DNA of 64,000 bases, from the NCBI GenBank assembly GCA_964387775.1, contig CAYLZO010000001.1, positions 1 through 64,000 of the forward strand, read 5' to 3'. The notes beneath the pieces were generated by a model. The model ran no database searches. It was not told the DNA's origin and saw only the letters and a program-made list of their open reading frames with translations. This document shows, one piece after another, positions 7,609-18,413 of this stretch (positions are counted from its first letter, which is position 1; every line of letters starts with the position of its first letter). Source of the DNA: CAYLZO01 sp964387775. GTDB taxonomy: Bacteria; Chloroflexota; Anaerolineae; JAAYZQ01. The position numbers and the translations under genes were made by a program.

Positions 7609-8118
7609 TCAGCGGAACTCGATCTCCACCGGATCGGACGTCACCTCGACCTTGGGCACCCGCTCGATCAGGTCCTGGACGCGCTTTCGCTCGCGGACGT
7701 AGGTGTGACCCAGCCACTCGCGGGGGTCCTGGGCGGTGGTGTCCACGCGAAGCCGGAAGCGATAGGTGCCCGGCTCCTCCGGCTTGAACCAGGCGAGCTC
7801 CTGGATGGGGATAAAGTCTTTGCCCGCCTGCGGGTCAAAGCTCTCGCCGGGGTCGAGGCGCACGAAATCGTCGGGCTGGAGCCCCCGGCCATAGTCCATG
7901 CCCTCGGGGAAGGGCCGCTTGGCCGGTCCGGATGGCCCCTCGATTTCGACCTCGTAGCGCGGATAGCGCAGCCCCTCGGAGCCGGGCAGCACGCCCACCA
8001 TCCAGACCGGTTTGTCCGACACGTTGGTGACGCACACCGACAGCTCTGGCGGCTCGTCCAGGGGCTGCTGCGTGCCCCGGGGCGCGCTCAACTCGACCTT
8101 GATCGGTTCGTCCGCCAT
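7609..8118 (-). CDS. hypothetical beta-sandwich protein, partner of the metzincin gene
   Basis: A 169-aa cytoplasmic protein without a signal peptide. It contains an Ig-like pattern (LSVCVTNVSDKPVWMVG, DPGESFDP, EEPGTYRFRLRVD) close to the domain in the C-terminal half of the upstream protease (LKNQTEAPVIVPDM, PPGESLYESVF, EEPGEYQIWAVY). It starts 13 bases after the protease gene on the same strand, so the pair is probably one operon. The similarity suggests it derives from, or binds alongside, that domain. No known family was recognised. Confidence 0.6.
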   Translation of the reverse strand: MADEPIKVELSAPRGTQQPLDEPPELSVCVTNVSDKPVWMVGVLPGSEGLRYPRYEVEIEGPSGPAKRPFPEGMDYGRGLQPDDFVRLDPGESFDPQAGKDFIPIQELAWFKPEEPGTYRFRLRVDTTAQDPREWLGHTYVRERKRVQDLIERVPKVEVTSDPVEIEFR

Positions 8119-8131
8119 TCTTCCTCCCCAC

Positions 8132-10234
8132 TCACTTGCCTTTTATGGCGTTGATCTGGCCTTCCAGGTCGTTGATGACCGATTGCTTGACTTCCATCCG
8201 CTTGAAGTAGCGGGCCGTCTTTTCCAGCACCGGCTCGGCCTCCCCCTCCTGGTCCATCTGGCGGTAGACGTCGTAGAGCAGGTCCACGGCGCGGCCGTGG
8301 GTGATGTTGTCCAGGCCCGACTTTTGCGTCTTGCGCAGCAGGGTGCTGGCCCGGGTCAGCTCCCGGGCCGCGTCCTCCAGCTTGGGCGGCTGCACCTCGC
8401 CAGTGACGAGGTTTTTGAACTCGCGGGCCTGGCCCTTGCCAAAGCAGTAGTGGATGTAGCGCGCCAGGTGGGTCGTCGGAAGGCGCTCGGTCACCTCGCG
8501 GAGCTGGTCGTTGGCCCGGTCCAGGTGGTTGGCGCCCTGCATATAGAGCACGTGGCCCTGGTCGCGGCCAAAGGTGTAGAGGGCCATGTCTTCCTCTTCC
8601 GGCGTCTGGGGAAAGGCCACGCGGATGCGCAGCGCGTTGGAGCGCAGCCGCAGCCCGCCGGCGCCATAGACGGCCCAGATCTGGTATTCGCCCGGCTCCT
8701 CCAGGTAGAAGCCATCCTTGCCGTAGGCGACAAAGACACTCTCGTAGAGGCTCTCGCCGGGGGGCAGCTCCGCCGTTTTGGGCTCGCCGCAGAGTCTAAA
8801 GAGGGGCTCGTAGGCCCGCACGCGGCCCTTGGGGTCCCGGATGTAGAGCTCCAGCAGGCCGAACTCGGGGTTGAGCATGTCGGGCACAATGACCGGGGCC
8901 TCGGTCTGGTTCTTCAACTTGATCTCGACCGTCGTCGGCTCGGCGAACTCGAAAAGGTAGCGCTCGGGCCGGGTGCGGGTGTAGAGGCCCAGGGGGGCTT
9001 TCTCCTGCTGCTCGACCGAGGCGGCTGTCGGCGCGGCGACGTCGTGGCCCAGGACGCCAAAGGGCGCCCCGCCGGGGATGACCTCCATCAGGGCGTGATG
9101 GCGCAGGTGGCGCAGCTCCTCGGCGTCGAACTCGAAGCGACATTTGGCCCAGAACTGTTGGGTGCCGTTCCAGCCGGGCGGCAGGTTGTAGCCGTGGGGA
9201 TAGCGCCAGGGGTAGTTCATCCACGACAGGGAATCGGGCCGGTCTTTGTCGAAAGAGTGGAGCAGGTTCAGGGCGTGGCCCAGCTCGTGGACGCAGGTGC
9301 GCAGGTAGTTGCGGTCGAACTCGGCCTGGGACAGCCCGCCCCACACCTTTTGCATGGTCGAGTAGAAGGCGGTGGCGCCCTGGCGGGGGAAGGGATCGTC
9401 CGGGTCGCGGTATTGGCTGTCGTACATGATGCCCGTCACGTAGTGGTTGGGATAGAGCTTGAAATGGGTGCCGACCAACAGGTAGAGCTTCCACTGCGGC
9501 TCGTCGCGCCACTGGGAAAAGTGGTGGGTCATGGCGTTGTGCAGCTCGTCCTCGTCCCACTTGAGGTCGGCGCCGGCGTGGGTGGCCTCGAACACCTCCT
9601 CGTCAGAGAGGAGGCGCACGTCAATGCCCGCCCGCTGGTAGGCGCGGGTGACGTCCAGGTCGAGTGCGGGCAGGTCGGCCGGGCGGTTGGAGACGCTCAG
9701 GGTGTTGAAGGGTTGGGGCAGCGTGGTCCCGGCGATGCGGTCGATCTCGAGCTCGATGGTGCGCTGGAAGGGTGAGGTCCGGTCACACAGGAATGTGGTC
9801 CGGTAGTTGCCCCAGTGGATGATCTGGACCAGGGCGGGCTCGGGCGACTCGTGGGCCGTCCGCAAGGGAATGGTGACGTGCAGGATTCTGCGGGTGATCA
9901 ACTCGCCGCTGGCGGCGGCCAGCTCCAGGTTGTGGTAGGTGGTCATGGTGCCGGCGACGACGACCTGCTCGGCCTCCCACCGGACGTGAGGGTGTTCGAC
10001 GGCAAAGGAGGAGCGGTACTCCCACTCCCCGTCGCCGACGTCCCGGAAAAAGTCGCCGCTGACCAGGTTCAGCGGCCGGTAAAGGCCCTCCAGGCCGGGC
10101 TCCTGGAGGTCCACGCGCAGGTCCAGCCTTTGCCCGCTCCGCTCTCCGACGTAGGCGCCGCTTACGGCGCGGTGCGCCGGCCCGCTGGGCTGGGGTTGAT
10201 CGGTGGCTGGCAGGTCAAATAGTATCTCGTCCAT
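8132..10234 (-). CDS. predicted metzincin-like zinc metalloprotease
   Basis: A 700-aa protein starting at ATG 10234 with GAGGGAT upstream. The catalytic zinc motif HELGHALNLLH lies near residue 317, followed by a Met-turn SLSWMNYP about 25 residues later, the pattern of metzincins, with Asn in place of the usual Gly at position 8. N-terminal to it are beta-rich segments. C-terminal are an Ig-like domain (about 450-560) and a helical tail (about 600-690) that may be TPR-like. No signal peptide or membrane helix is visible, so it may act in the cytoplasm or leave by another route. The small gene at 7609 follows directly. Confidence 0.7.
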   Translation of the reverse strand: MDEILFDLPATDQPQPSGPAHRAVSGAYVGERSGQRLDLRVDLQEPGLEGLYRPLNLVSGDFFRDVGDGEWEYRSSFAVEHPHVRWEAEQVVVAGTMTTYHNLELAAASGELITRRILHVTIPLRTAHESPEPALVQIIHWGNYRTTFLCDRTSPFQRTIELEIDRIAGTTLPQPFNTLSVSNRPADLPALDLDVTRAYQRAGIDVRLLSDEEVFEATHAGADLKWDEDELHNAMTHHFSQWRDEPQWKLYLLVGTHFKLYPNHYVTGIMYDSQYRDPDDPFPRQGATAFYSTMQKVWGGLSQAEFDRNYLRTCVHELGHALNLLHSFDKDRPDSLSWMNYPWRYPHGYNLPPGWNGTQQFWAKCRFEFDAEELRHLRHHALMEVIPGGAPFGVLGHDVAAPTAASVEQQEKAPLGLYTRTRPERYLFEFAEPTTVEIKLKNQTEAPVIVPDMLNPEFGLLELYIRDPKGRVRAYEPLFRLCGEPKTAELPPGESLYESVFVAYGKDGFYLEEPGEYQIWAVYGAGGLRLRSNALRIRVAFPQTPEEEDMALYTFGRDQGHVLYMQGANHLDRANDQLREVTERLPTTHLARYIHYCFGKGQAREFKNLVTGEVQPPKLEDAARELTRASTLLRKTQKSGLDNITHGRAVDLLYDVYRQMDQEGEAEPVLEKTARYFKRMEVKQSVINDLEGQINAIKGK

Positions 10235-10362
10235 AGCTAGATCCCTCCTCTGTCTGTTAGACCCAGTATACCTGATTTTTATGAAAAAATCAACGGCAAA
10301 ATCGGTGGATTGGAGGGCAATCGCATTCGGAGAGAACCACGAGGGACTTGGGCCCTCGTGCA

Positions 10363-10908
10363 CTAGCCGGCGTAATACTCTTTCTTCAAGACGGCCACGT
10401 GGGGCAGGTTGCGATACTTTTCGTCGAAATCCAGGCCATAGCCCAGCACAAACTTGTCGGGGATGTCAAAGCCGACGTAATCGAGGGGCACCTCGATGAC
10501 TCGCCGCTCGGGCTTGTTGAGCAGGGTGCAGATCCGCAGGCTGGCCGGCTTGCGCGCCCAGAAGAGGCGCAGCAAATAGTCCATCGTCCGGCCGCTATCC
10601 ACAATGTCCTCGACGATGAGCACGTCGCGCCCGGCGATGTCGCCCTTGAGGTCCATGACGAGGCGCACGGCACCCGTGCTGTCCCGCTGGCCGACGCCGT
10701 AGCTCGAGATGGCCAGAAAATCGATCTCGTGGGGGATCGTGATCTGGCGCATCAGGTCGGTCAGAAAGGCCACCCCGCCCTTGAGCACGCAGACCAGGAC
10801 GATATCTTGGCCCGCATAATCGGCCGAGATAACGCGTCCCAGCTCGGCCACCCGGCGCTGGACCATCTCTTTGTCAATCAGAATGTGGTCTATGAATTCT
10901 TGGGTCAC
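10363..10908 (-). CDS. hpt: hypoxanthine phosphoribosyltransferase
   Basis: A 181-aa enzyme converting hypoxanthine or guanine and PRPP into IMP or GMP (purine salvage, cytoplasm). The PRPP-binding motif VLIVEDIVDSGRT lies near residue 100. The flexible-loop SSYG and the C-terminal VGFDIPDKFVLGYGLD purine-binding strand are typical. GTG at 10908 was chosen because GGAGGAGCG stands just upstream and this gives the family length. A second, longer paralogue lies at 58911. The upstream neighbour is pcrA, separated by a MITE-like palindrome. Confidence 0.92.
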   Translation of the reverse strand: MTQEFIDHILIDKEMVQRRVAELGRVISADYAGQDIVLVCVLKGGVAFLTDLMRQITIPHEIDFLAISSYGVGQRDSTGAVRLVMDLKGDIAGRDVLIVEDIVDSGRTMDYLLRLFWARKPASLRICTLLNKPERRVIEVPLDYVGFDIPDKFVLGYGLDFDEKYRNLPHVAVLKKEYYAG

Positions 10909-10988
10909 GTTTCGCTCCTCCGGGCGGTGATTGGAGGGAAGCGGGAAAAGCCCCCCACTCCACCCTGGTTCTTCATGCCTCGATCTTG

Positions 10989-11060
10989 GGAAGTGGTAAC
11001 ACGGCAAGTGATAATGTGGGGGACGTCCCCCACATTATCACTTACGACGTAACCACTACC
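10989..11060. mobile_element. MITE-like palindrome, copy A, with 8-bp flanking repeats
   Basis: Outer arms GGAAGTGGTAAC/GTAACCACTACC and a long inner palindrome around GTGGGGGACGTCCCCCAC. It is flanked by the direct repeat CGATCTTG at 10981-10988 and 11061-11068, which looks like a target-site duplication. The TAG stop of pcrA lies in its right arm. Related copies: 14429, 20926 and 49488. Confidence 0.7.
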
Positions 11061-13314
11061 CGATCTTGGTCATCGGCGCCATGCTGGCCAGCAGCCGCTT
11101 GAGGCCCACACCGGCAAAGGCGACCATCACCTGCTCGTCAGCGCCGACGGCCTTGCTCTCGATGACGACGCCCCGGCCAAAGGCGTCGTGGACCACTTCG
11201 TCGCCGGTCTCGAACTGGAGGGCAGCCGATTCCGGCTTCGTCTGTTTCAGGGATGCTGGTTTCGAACGCCGCGCCGGCGAGAAGGACGTGACCTTGCCCG
11301 GCGACCGGCCCAGAAAGCGGCCGGCACCCAGGTCCAGGCTCTGCTGGCGGGCCTGGGGTTTGTCGTCCTGGCCCTGGACCAGGTGCTCGGGAACGTCGGC
11401 CAGAAAGCGGGAGGGCTCGCGGACCTCGCTCTCGCCGTAGAGGGTGCGGCGGAAGGTGTGCAGCAGGTAGAGGCGCTCCTTGGCCCGGGTCACGCCCACG
11501 TAGCATAGCCGCCGCTCCTCCTCCATCTGCTCCGCGTCGTCCATGGAGCGGCTGTGGGGAAAGAGCTTTTCCTCCATGCCGGTGATAAACACCACCGGGA
11601 ATTCGAGGCCCTTGGCCGCGTGGAGGGTCAGCAGCGTCGGCGCGTCCACCTCTGCATCCAGGTTGTCCACGTCGGAGACGAGGGCCACCTCCTCCAGGAA
11701 GGTGGTCAGCGCCACATCGGGCGACAGGCCGGCGTAGTCGCGGGCCACGGTGCGCAGCTCCAGGATGTTCTCCCAGCGTGCCTGCCCCTCGTCGGTGCCG
11801 TCCTGGACGTGGGACGTGTAGCCCGTGCGCTCCAGCAAGAGGGCGAGCAGCTCCAGCAAATTCAGCTCCTGCCGGGCCTGGCTGAGTTCCTCCATCATCG
11901 TCGCAAAGTCGAGCAGGACCCGCGTCGCCCGGGTGCTGAAGGGATGCTGCACGGTCGCCTCGCCCGTCTCGGCCTCCATCAACATCTGGAGCGCGGCATA
12001 GACCGGCACGCCCAGCTCCTCCGCCCAGCGCATCAGCGTCTCCTCGGTCTTGCGCCCGATGCCGCGCGTCGGCACGTTGAGGATGCGCGCCAGGCCCACG
12101 CCGTCGTAGGGGTTGTGAATGAGGCGCAGATAGGCCATCACGTCCTTGATCTCTTTGCGCTCGTAAAAGCGGGTCGCGCCGACCAGCTTGTAGGGCATGC
12201 CCCGCCGCACAAAGGCATCTTCGATGGGCCGCGACTGGGCGTTGGTCCGGTACATGACGGCGCAATCGCCGGCCCGGGCCGCGCCCCGGGCCACCAGCCG
12301 CTGGATCTCGCTGACGATGAGGTCGCCTTCCTCCTGCTCGTCGTAGGCCTCGCGGACGACGACCTGCGGGCCGCCGCCCTTTTCGGTGTAGAGCCGCTTG
12401 GGATGGCGGTGCACGTTGCGGGCGATGACGGCGTTGGCCACGTCCAGGATCGTCTGCGTAGAGCGATAGTTGCGCTCCAGCATAATGACCCGGGCCTCCG
12501 GATAGTCCTCGCGGAAGCGGGCCACGTTGCGATAGTCGGCGCCGCGAAAGCGATAGATCGACTGGTCCTCGTCGCCCACGACAAAGAGGTTGGCCCGCTC
12601 GCCGGCCAGCAGCTTGACCAGCTCGTACTGGGCCATGTTGGTGTCCTGCCACTCGTCGACCAGGACAAAGGGGTAGCGATGCCGGTACTTGGCCAGGACG
12701 TCGGCGTGCTGGCGAAACATCTCTACACTTTTCATCAAAAGATCGTCGAAATCGAGGGCGTTGCTTTCCTCCAGCAGAGCCTGGTAGCGCTCGTAGACCC
12801 GCCGGGCGACCTCGTCGCGGTAGGTCACGATCTGCATTTCCGCCGGCGCCGCCAGCTCGTTCTTGGCCCACGAGATGCGGCGCAGCATCGCCCGCGGCCG
12901 GTAGAGCTTTTCGTCGAGGTCCAGGTCGCGGATGGCCTGCTTGGCCAGGCTGACCTGGTCGCCGGTGTCGTAAATCACGTACTGGGGCGAGACGCCGGCC
13001 GCCTCGGCCTCGCGGCGCAGGATGCGGGCGCAGATGGCGTGGAAGGTGCCGATGCTCAGTTTACGGAACTCCTCGCCCAGCAGGCGGTAGAGGCGCTCTT
13101 TCATCTCGCGGGCGGCCTTGTTCGTAAAGGTGACAGCCACGATCTGCCAGGGGGGCACGCCGTAGGCCTTGACCAGGTAGGCCACCCGGTGGGTCAGGAC
13201 CCGCGTTTTGCCACTGCCCGGCCCGGCCAGCACCAGCACCGGCCCTTCGACCGCCTCCACAGCCTCGCGTTGGGCCGGATTCAGTCCGGCCAGAATGTCG
13301 GTGGTGTCTGTCAT
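11056..13314 (-). CDS. pcrA: ATP-dependent DNA helicase, UvrD/PcrA family
   Basis: A 752-aa superfamily 1A 3'-5' helicase used in nucleotide excision repair and replication-fork maintenance. Motifs seen in order: Q motif LNPAQREAV, Walker A GPGSGKTR (about 35), Ia TFTNKAAREM, motif II VDEWQDTN (usually DEYQDTN), III GDEDQSIYRFRGA, IV LERNYRST, V TLHAAKGLEF and VI YVGVTRAKERL. The C-terminal ~60 residues carry the Tudor-like PcrA tail (GDEVVHDAFGRGVV). Start ATG 13314 has AGGAGGAAGAC upstream. The TAG stop is contributed by the palindrome at 10989-11060. Confidence 0.95.
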   Translation of the reverse strand: MTDTTDILAGLNPAQREAVEAVEGPVLVLAGPGSGKTRVLTHRVAYLVKAYGVPPWQIVAVTFTNKAAREMKERLYRLLGEEFRKLSIGTFHAICARILRREAEAAGVSPQYVIYDTGDQVSLAKQAIRDLDLDEKLYRPRAMLRRISWAKNELAAPAEMQIVTYRDEVARRVYERYQALLEESNALDFDDLLMKSVEMFRQHADVLAKYRHRYPFVLVDEWQDTNMAQYELVKLLAGERANLFVVGDEDQSIYRFRGADYRNVARFREDYPEARVIMLERNYRSTQTILDVANAVIARNVHRHPKRLYTEKGGGPQVVVREAYDEQEEGDLIVSEIQRLVARGAARAGDCAVMYRTNAQSRPIEDAFVRRGMPYKLVGATRFYERKEIKDVMAYLRLIHNPYDGVGLARILNVPTRGIGRKTEETLMRWAEELGVPVYAALQMLMEAETGEATVQHPFSTRATRVLLDFATMMEELSQARQELNLLELLALLLERTGYTSHVQDGTDEGQARWENILELRTVARDYAGLSPDVALTTFLEEVALVSDVDNLDAEVDAPTLLTLHAAKGLEFPVVFITGMEEKLFPHSRSMDDAEQMEEERRLCYVGVTRAKERLYLLHTFRRTLYGESEVREPSRFLADVPEHLVQGQDDKPQARQQSLDLGAGRFLGRSPGKVTSFSPARRSKPASLKQTKPESAALQFETGDEVVHDAFGRGVVIESKAVGADEQVMVAFAGVGLKRLLASMAPMTKIG

Positions 13315-13399
13315 GCTCGTCTTCCTCCTGGATGCGGCCCTATTGTAGCATTCTTTGGACAAAGGGGCCAATATCGAATACCCAGTCTCCAGCAGCCAA

Positions 13400-13428
13400 T
13401 TGACGAAGGCGGGAACTTGGGCTATAAT
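13400..13428 (+). promoter_or_regulatory. sigma70-type promoter for the yvcK-like gene
   Basis: TTGACG (13400-13405), 17-base spacer, TATAAT (13423-13428). The start codon is at 13446, so the leader is about ten bases and carries AGGAAAA as a ribosome site. Confidence 0.85.
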
Positions 13429-13445
13429 AAGCGCGCAGGAAAACC

Positions 13446-14432
13446 ATGAACAAAACGACCGGGAGAGAGGAGCGAGACAGCCTGGCCCCCAAGGTGGTGG
13501 CCATCGGCGGTGGCACGGGGCTATCGACGTTGTTGCGCGGTCTCAAGGCCCACACCCCCCACCTGACCGCCATTGTTACCGTGGCCGACGACGGCGGCTC
13601 GTCGGGCCGCTTGCGCCGTGAACTCGGCGTGCTGCCCCCGGGCGATTTTCGCAATTGCATCGCCGCCCTGGCCGACGACGAAGCGCTCATCACCCAACTC
13701 TTTCAATACCGCTTTGCCACGGGAAACGGCCTGAAGGGCCACAGCTTGGGCAACCTGTTCATCACCGCCCTGGCGGCCGTGACCGGCAGCTTTGAGCAAG
13801 CCCTGGCCGAGGCCGGGCAGGTGCTGGCCGTACGGGGGCGAATCCTGCCCTCAACGCTGGACGACGTCGCCCTGGTCGCCGACCTCGGGCCGCCGGCCCA
13901 CCTGGAGCGCATCCAGGGGGAATCTTCCATCCCCAAGGCGGGCCTTCCCATCGAGCGCGTGTTCTTGCGGCCAGACAGGGTGCGGGCCTATCCCGCCGCC
14001 GTGCGCGCCATCCTGGAAGCCGACCTCGTCGTCGCCGGGCCGGGGAGTTTGTTCACCAGCGTCCTGCCCAACCTGCTCGTAGCGGACATCCGTCGGGCGG
14101 TGGGCGCCTCGCCGGCCCTCAAGCTCTACGTGTGCAACGTCGCCACCCAGCCGGGCGAGACCGACGGCTTTGACGTGGGCCAGCACGTCGCCGTGCTGCA
14201 ACGTCACGTGGGGCGCGGCTTGTTTCCCTACGTCCTGGCCAACGGCCAGCCTGTGTCGGACCAGGCCCGGCCCGATCTAGAGATGGTCCCGCTCCGCTAT
14301 CCCGAGAATGGAGGGTACCGGGTACACGCTGCCGACATCGTCGATCCTGGGGCTCCGTGGCGGCACGATGCCCGGAAGCTGGCGCACGAGATTATGCGCT
14401 TTTACGAGAGCTTTTACAAGCGCCATCAGTAG
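13446..14432 (+). CDS. gluconeogenesis factor, YvcK/GlmR (CofD-like) family
   Basis: A 328-aa protein of the YvcK/GlmR family, which binds UDP-sugars and in Bacillus supports cell-wall precursor supply during growth on gluconeogenic carbon. Conserved segments: VVAIGGGTGLSTLLRGLK at the N-terminus, VTVADDGGSSGRLRRELG, PPGDFRNCIAAL, GLKGHSLGNLF and VAGPGSLFTSVLPNLL. It precedes a CBS protein and gap-gap-pgk on the same strand, consistent with a link to central carbon metabolism. The stop TAG is at the edge of a MITE-like palindrome that separates it from the next gene. Confidence 0.93.
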   Translation: MNKTTGREERDSLAPKVVAIGGGTGLSTLLRGLKAHTPHLTAIVTVADDGGSSGRLRRELGVLPPGDFRNCIAALADDEALITQLFQYRFATGNGLKGHSLGNLFITALAAVTGSFEQALAEAGQVLAVRGRILPSTLDDVALVADLGPPAHLERIQGESSIPKAGLPIERVFLRPDRVRAYPAAVRAILEADLVVAGPGSLFTSVLPNLLVADIRRAVGASPALKLYVCNVATQPGETDGFDVGQHVAVLQRHVGRGLFPYVLANGQPVSDQARPDLEMVPLRYPENGGYRVHAADIVDPGAPWRHDARKLAHEIMRFYESFYKRHQ

Positions 14433-14499
14433 CGGCCAGGGGACAAGTGTAAATGGGGAGAACGTCCCCCACATTCGCACTTGCCAGACGACCGCTACC
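14429..14499. mobile_element. MITE-like palindrome, copy B
   Basis: Arms GTAGCGG/CCGCTACC and an inner GACAAGTG...CACTTG stem around AACGTCCCCC. Flanks CGCCATCA (14421-14428) and CGTCATCG (14500-14507) match at 6 of 8 positions. It supplies the TAG stop of the yvcK-like gene. Confidence 0.55.
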
Positions 14500-14539
14500 C
14501 GTCATCGAATGGACGAAACCGAATGAGGAGGTGAGAACT

Positions 14540-14914
14540 ATGAAGACCGCCGCCGACGTGATGACCAAACACGTAGTGAGCATCGAGCCCGATGCCACCG
14601 TAGCCGAGGCCATTGACAAGATGAAACAGTGGAATGTCTCCAGCCTTTTGGCCCAGCGCCCCAGTGCCACCGACACCTGGGGGTTCATGAGCCAAACCGA
14701 CGTTATTGAAAAGGTGGTGGCTCAGGGCCTCGATCCGGCCCAAGTCCACGTCTACGAGATCATGACCAAGCCGGTGATCACGGTGCCCCCCAACTGTAGC
14801 TTATCCGATTGTGCAGCCCTGATGGCCCGTGCCGACATCCGCCGCGTCCTCGTCTTTGATGGCCAGGACATCGTAGGCATCGTCAGCAGTAGCGACATCT
14901 TTAACGTTGCATGA
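14540..14914 (+). CDS. CBS domain pair protein
   Basis: A 124-aa protein consisting only of two CBS motifs, which form one Bateman module. Motif 1 is TAADVMTKHVVSIEPDATVA with VSSLLAQ; motif 2 is VYEIMTKPVITVPPNCSLSD ending in VGIVSSSDIF. Such stand-alone modules usually bind adenosine nucleotides and regulate a partner. Start ATG 14540 follows GAGGAGGTGAG. It lies 49 bases before the first GAPDH gene, so an energy-sensing role near glycolysis is plausible but unproven. Confidence 0.88.
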   Translation: MKTAADVMTKHVVSIEPDATVAEAIDKMKQWNVSSLLAQRPSATDTWGFMSQTDVIEKVVAQGLDPAQVHVYEIMTKPVITVPPNCSLSDCAALMARADIRRVLVFDGQDIVGIVSSSDIFNVA

Positions 14915-14960
14915 ACCAGAATCAGCCAGGGTTCTTCCCTGCGAAACTAAAGGAGGTTGA

Positions 14961-16007
<1,047 letters not shown>

Positions 16008-16061
16008 TGGACGAACTTCGGTCTGAACGGACAAGGGCGTCAGTCAGGACGGGAGGAAAGT

Positions 16062-17090
16062 ATGACCGTTAGCGTGGCGATCAATGGTTTTGGCCGGATC
16101 GGCCGGCAGGTCTTGAAGATTATCCACCAGCGGTACCGGGACGAGCTGCGGATCACGCACATCGGCGTGAGCAACCCGCACGCGACCGAGAACCGGGCGC
16201 TCCTGCTCAAGTACGACTCGAACTATGGCGTCTTTGACGCCGAGGTCGAGGCCGACGTGCGGCACGGCAGCAACGCCATCGTCGTGGATGGGCAGGAGAT
16301 GCACATCCTGGGCCGCAATCCCTACGGCCCCGTGCCCGAATGGGGCCGCCTGGGTGTAGACCTGGTCATCGAGGCATCGGGGCACTTTAAGGGGCGGTCG
16401 CACCTGCACCTGACGGGTGGCGCCCGGCGCGTCATCGTCACCGCGCCCGATCCCAAGGCCGATCTGACCGTAGTGGTGGGCATCAACCACACCGACTATG
16501 ATCCGACGCAGCACCGCGTGGTGTCCAACGCGTCGTGCACGACCAACGGCCTGGCCCCCGTGGCCAAGGTGCTGAACGACGAGTTTGGCATCAAGGAAGG
16601 GCTGATGACGACGATCCACGCCTACACCGGCAGCCAGCCCATCCTGGACCACGTGGGCAGCGACCCCCGCCGCTCCCGGTCGGCGGCGACCAATATCGTG
16701 CCGACCAGCACCGGGGCGGCCAAGGCCGTCGCCGAGGTCATCCCCGAGTTAAAGGGCAAGCTCAACGGCTGCGCCTACCGGGTCCCGATCCCAACGGTGT
16801 CCATCGCCGAGCTGACGGCCAGTGTGGAGCGGCCGGCCGGGGCGGAAACCATCAACGCCGCTTTTGAAAAGGCCGCCGCCGAGCTCCCGCTGAAGGACGT
16901 CCTGGGCTACTCGCCCCTGCCGCTGGTGTCCACCGATTTCCAGGGCACCACCTACTCGTCGGTGCTCGACGCGCTCTCGACGATGGTGATCAACGACATG
17001 GTCAAGATCGCGGCCTGGTACGACAACGAGTGGGGCTACGCCTGTCGCGTGGCCGAGCTGGCGCACTATTTGGTGCAGCAGGGATTCTGA
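16062..17090 (+). CDS. gap: type I glyceraldehyde-3-phosphate dehydrogenase paralogue
   Basis: A 342-aa paralogue of the preceding gene. It keeps [10 protein letters not shown], the catalytic [12 protein letters not shown] and TTIHAYTGSQ motifs, and the YDNEWGYACRVAEL end. The strand-2 region reads THIGVSNPHATENRALLLK: the conserved Asp that selects NAD+ in copy 1 is absent. This is compatible with NADP+ or dual use, or with another phosphorylated aldehyde substrate. GGGAGGAAAG precedes the ATG. A strong palindrome (17096-17128) follows and may attenuate transcription into pgk. Confidence 0.93.
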   Translation: MTVSVAINGFGRIGRQVLKIIHQRYRDELRITHIGVSNPHATENRALLLKYDSNYGVFDAEVEADVRHGSNAIVVDGQEMHILGRNPYGPVPEWGRLGVDLVIEASGHFKGRSHLHLTGGARRVIVTAPDPKADLTVVVGINHTDYDPTQHRVVSNASCTTNGLAPVAKVLNDEFGIKEGLMTTIHAYTGSQPILDHVGSDPRRSRSAATNIVPTSTGAAKAVAEVIPELKGKLNGCAYRVPIPTVSIAELTASVERPAGAETINAAFEKAAAELPLKDVLGYSPLPLVSTDFQGTTYSSVLDALSTMVINDMVKIAAWYDNEWGYACRVAELAHYLVQQGF

Positions 17091-17095
17091 GTCGG

Positions 17096-17128
17096 AGACA
17101 GGTCCAATCTTCAAGGTTGGACCTGTCT
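17096..17128 (+). repeat. perfect palindrome between gap and pgk
   Basis: A 12-bp stem, AGACAGGTCCAA/TTGGACCTGTCT, with a nine-base loop. It may act as an attenuator. A related palindrome forms the 3' end of xdhC (34801-34833), so it is a dispersed repeat and not only a terminator. Confidence 0.6.
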
Positions 17129-17145
17129 TGTCGAGGGGATGAACC

Positions 17146-18333
<1,188 letters not shown>

Positions 18334-18343
18334 TCACACCTCT

Positions 18344-18382
18344 GGTTTCATCAGAAACCCGCCTCCGGCAACCGCTGGTTGC
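18344..18382 (+). other. two small hairpins after pgk
   Basis: GGTTTC-ATCA-GAAACC (18344-18359) and GCAACC-GCT-GGTTGC (18368-18382) follow the pgk stop at once. There is no T run, so they are more likely an mRNA 3'-end stabiliser or a repeat than a terminator. Confidence 0.4.
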
Positions 18383-18413
18383 TCCCAGAGACGGAGCGAT
18401 TTTCGACACGCAA

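Noticed and set aside
8012..9775. Long open frame on the plus strand opposite the metzincin gene; similar long antisense frames at 28322-30709 and 11554-13449.
   Set aside because: GC-rich codon bias opens the opposite strand; the products are low-complexity G/V/H/Q-rich with no motif, while the minus frames encode recognisable domains.
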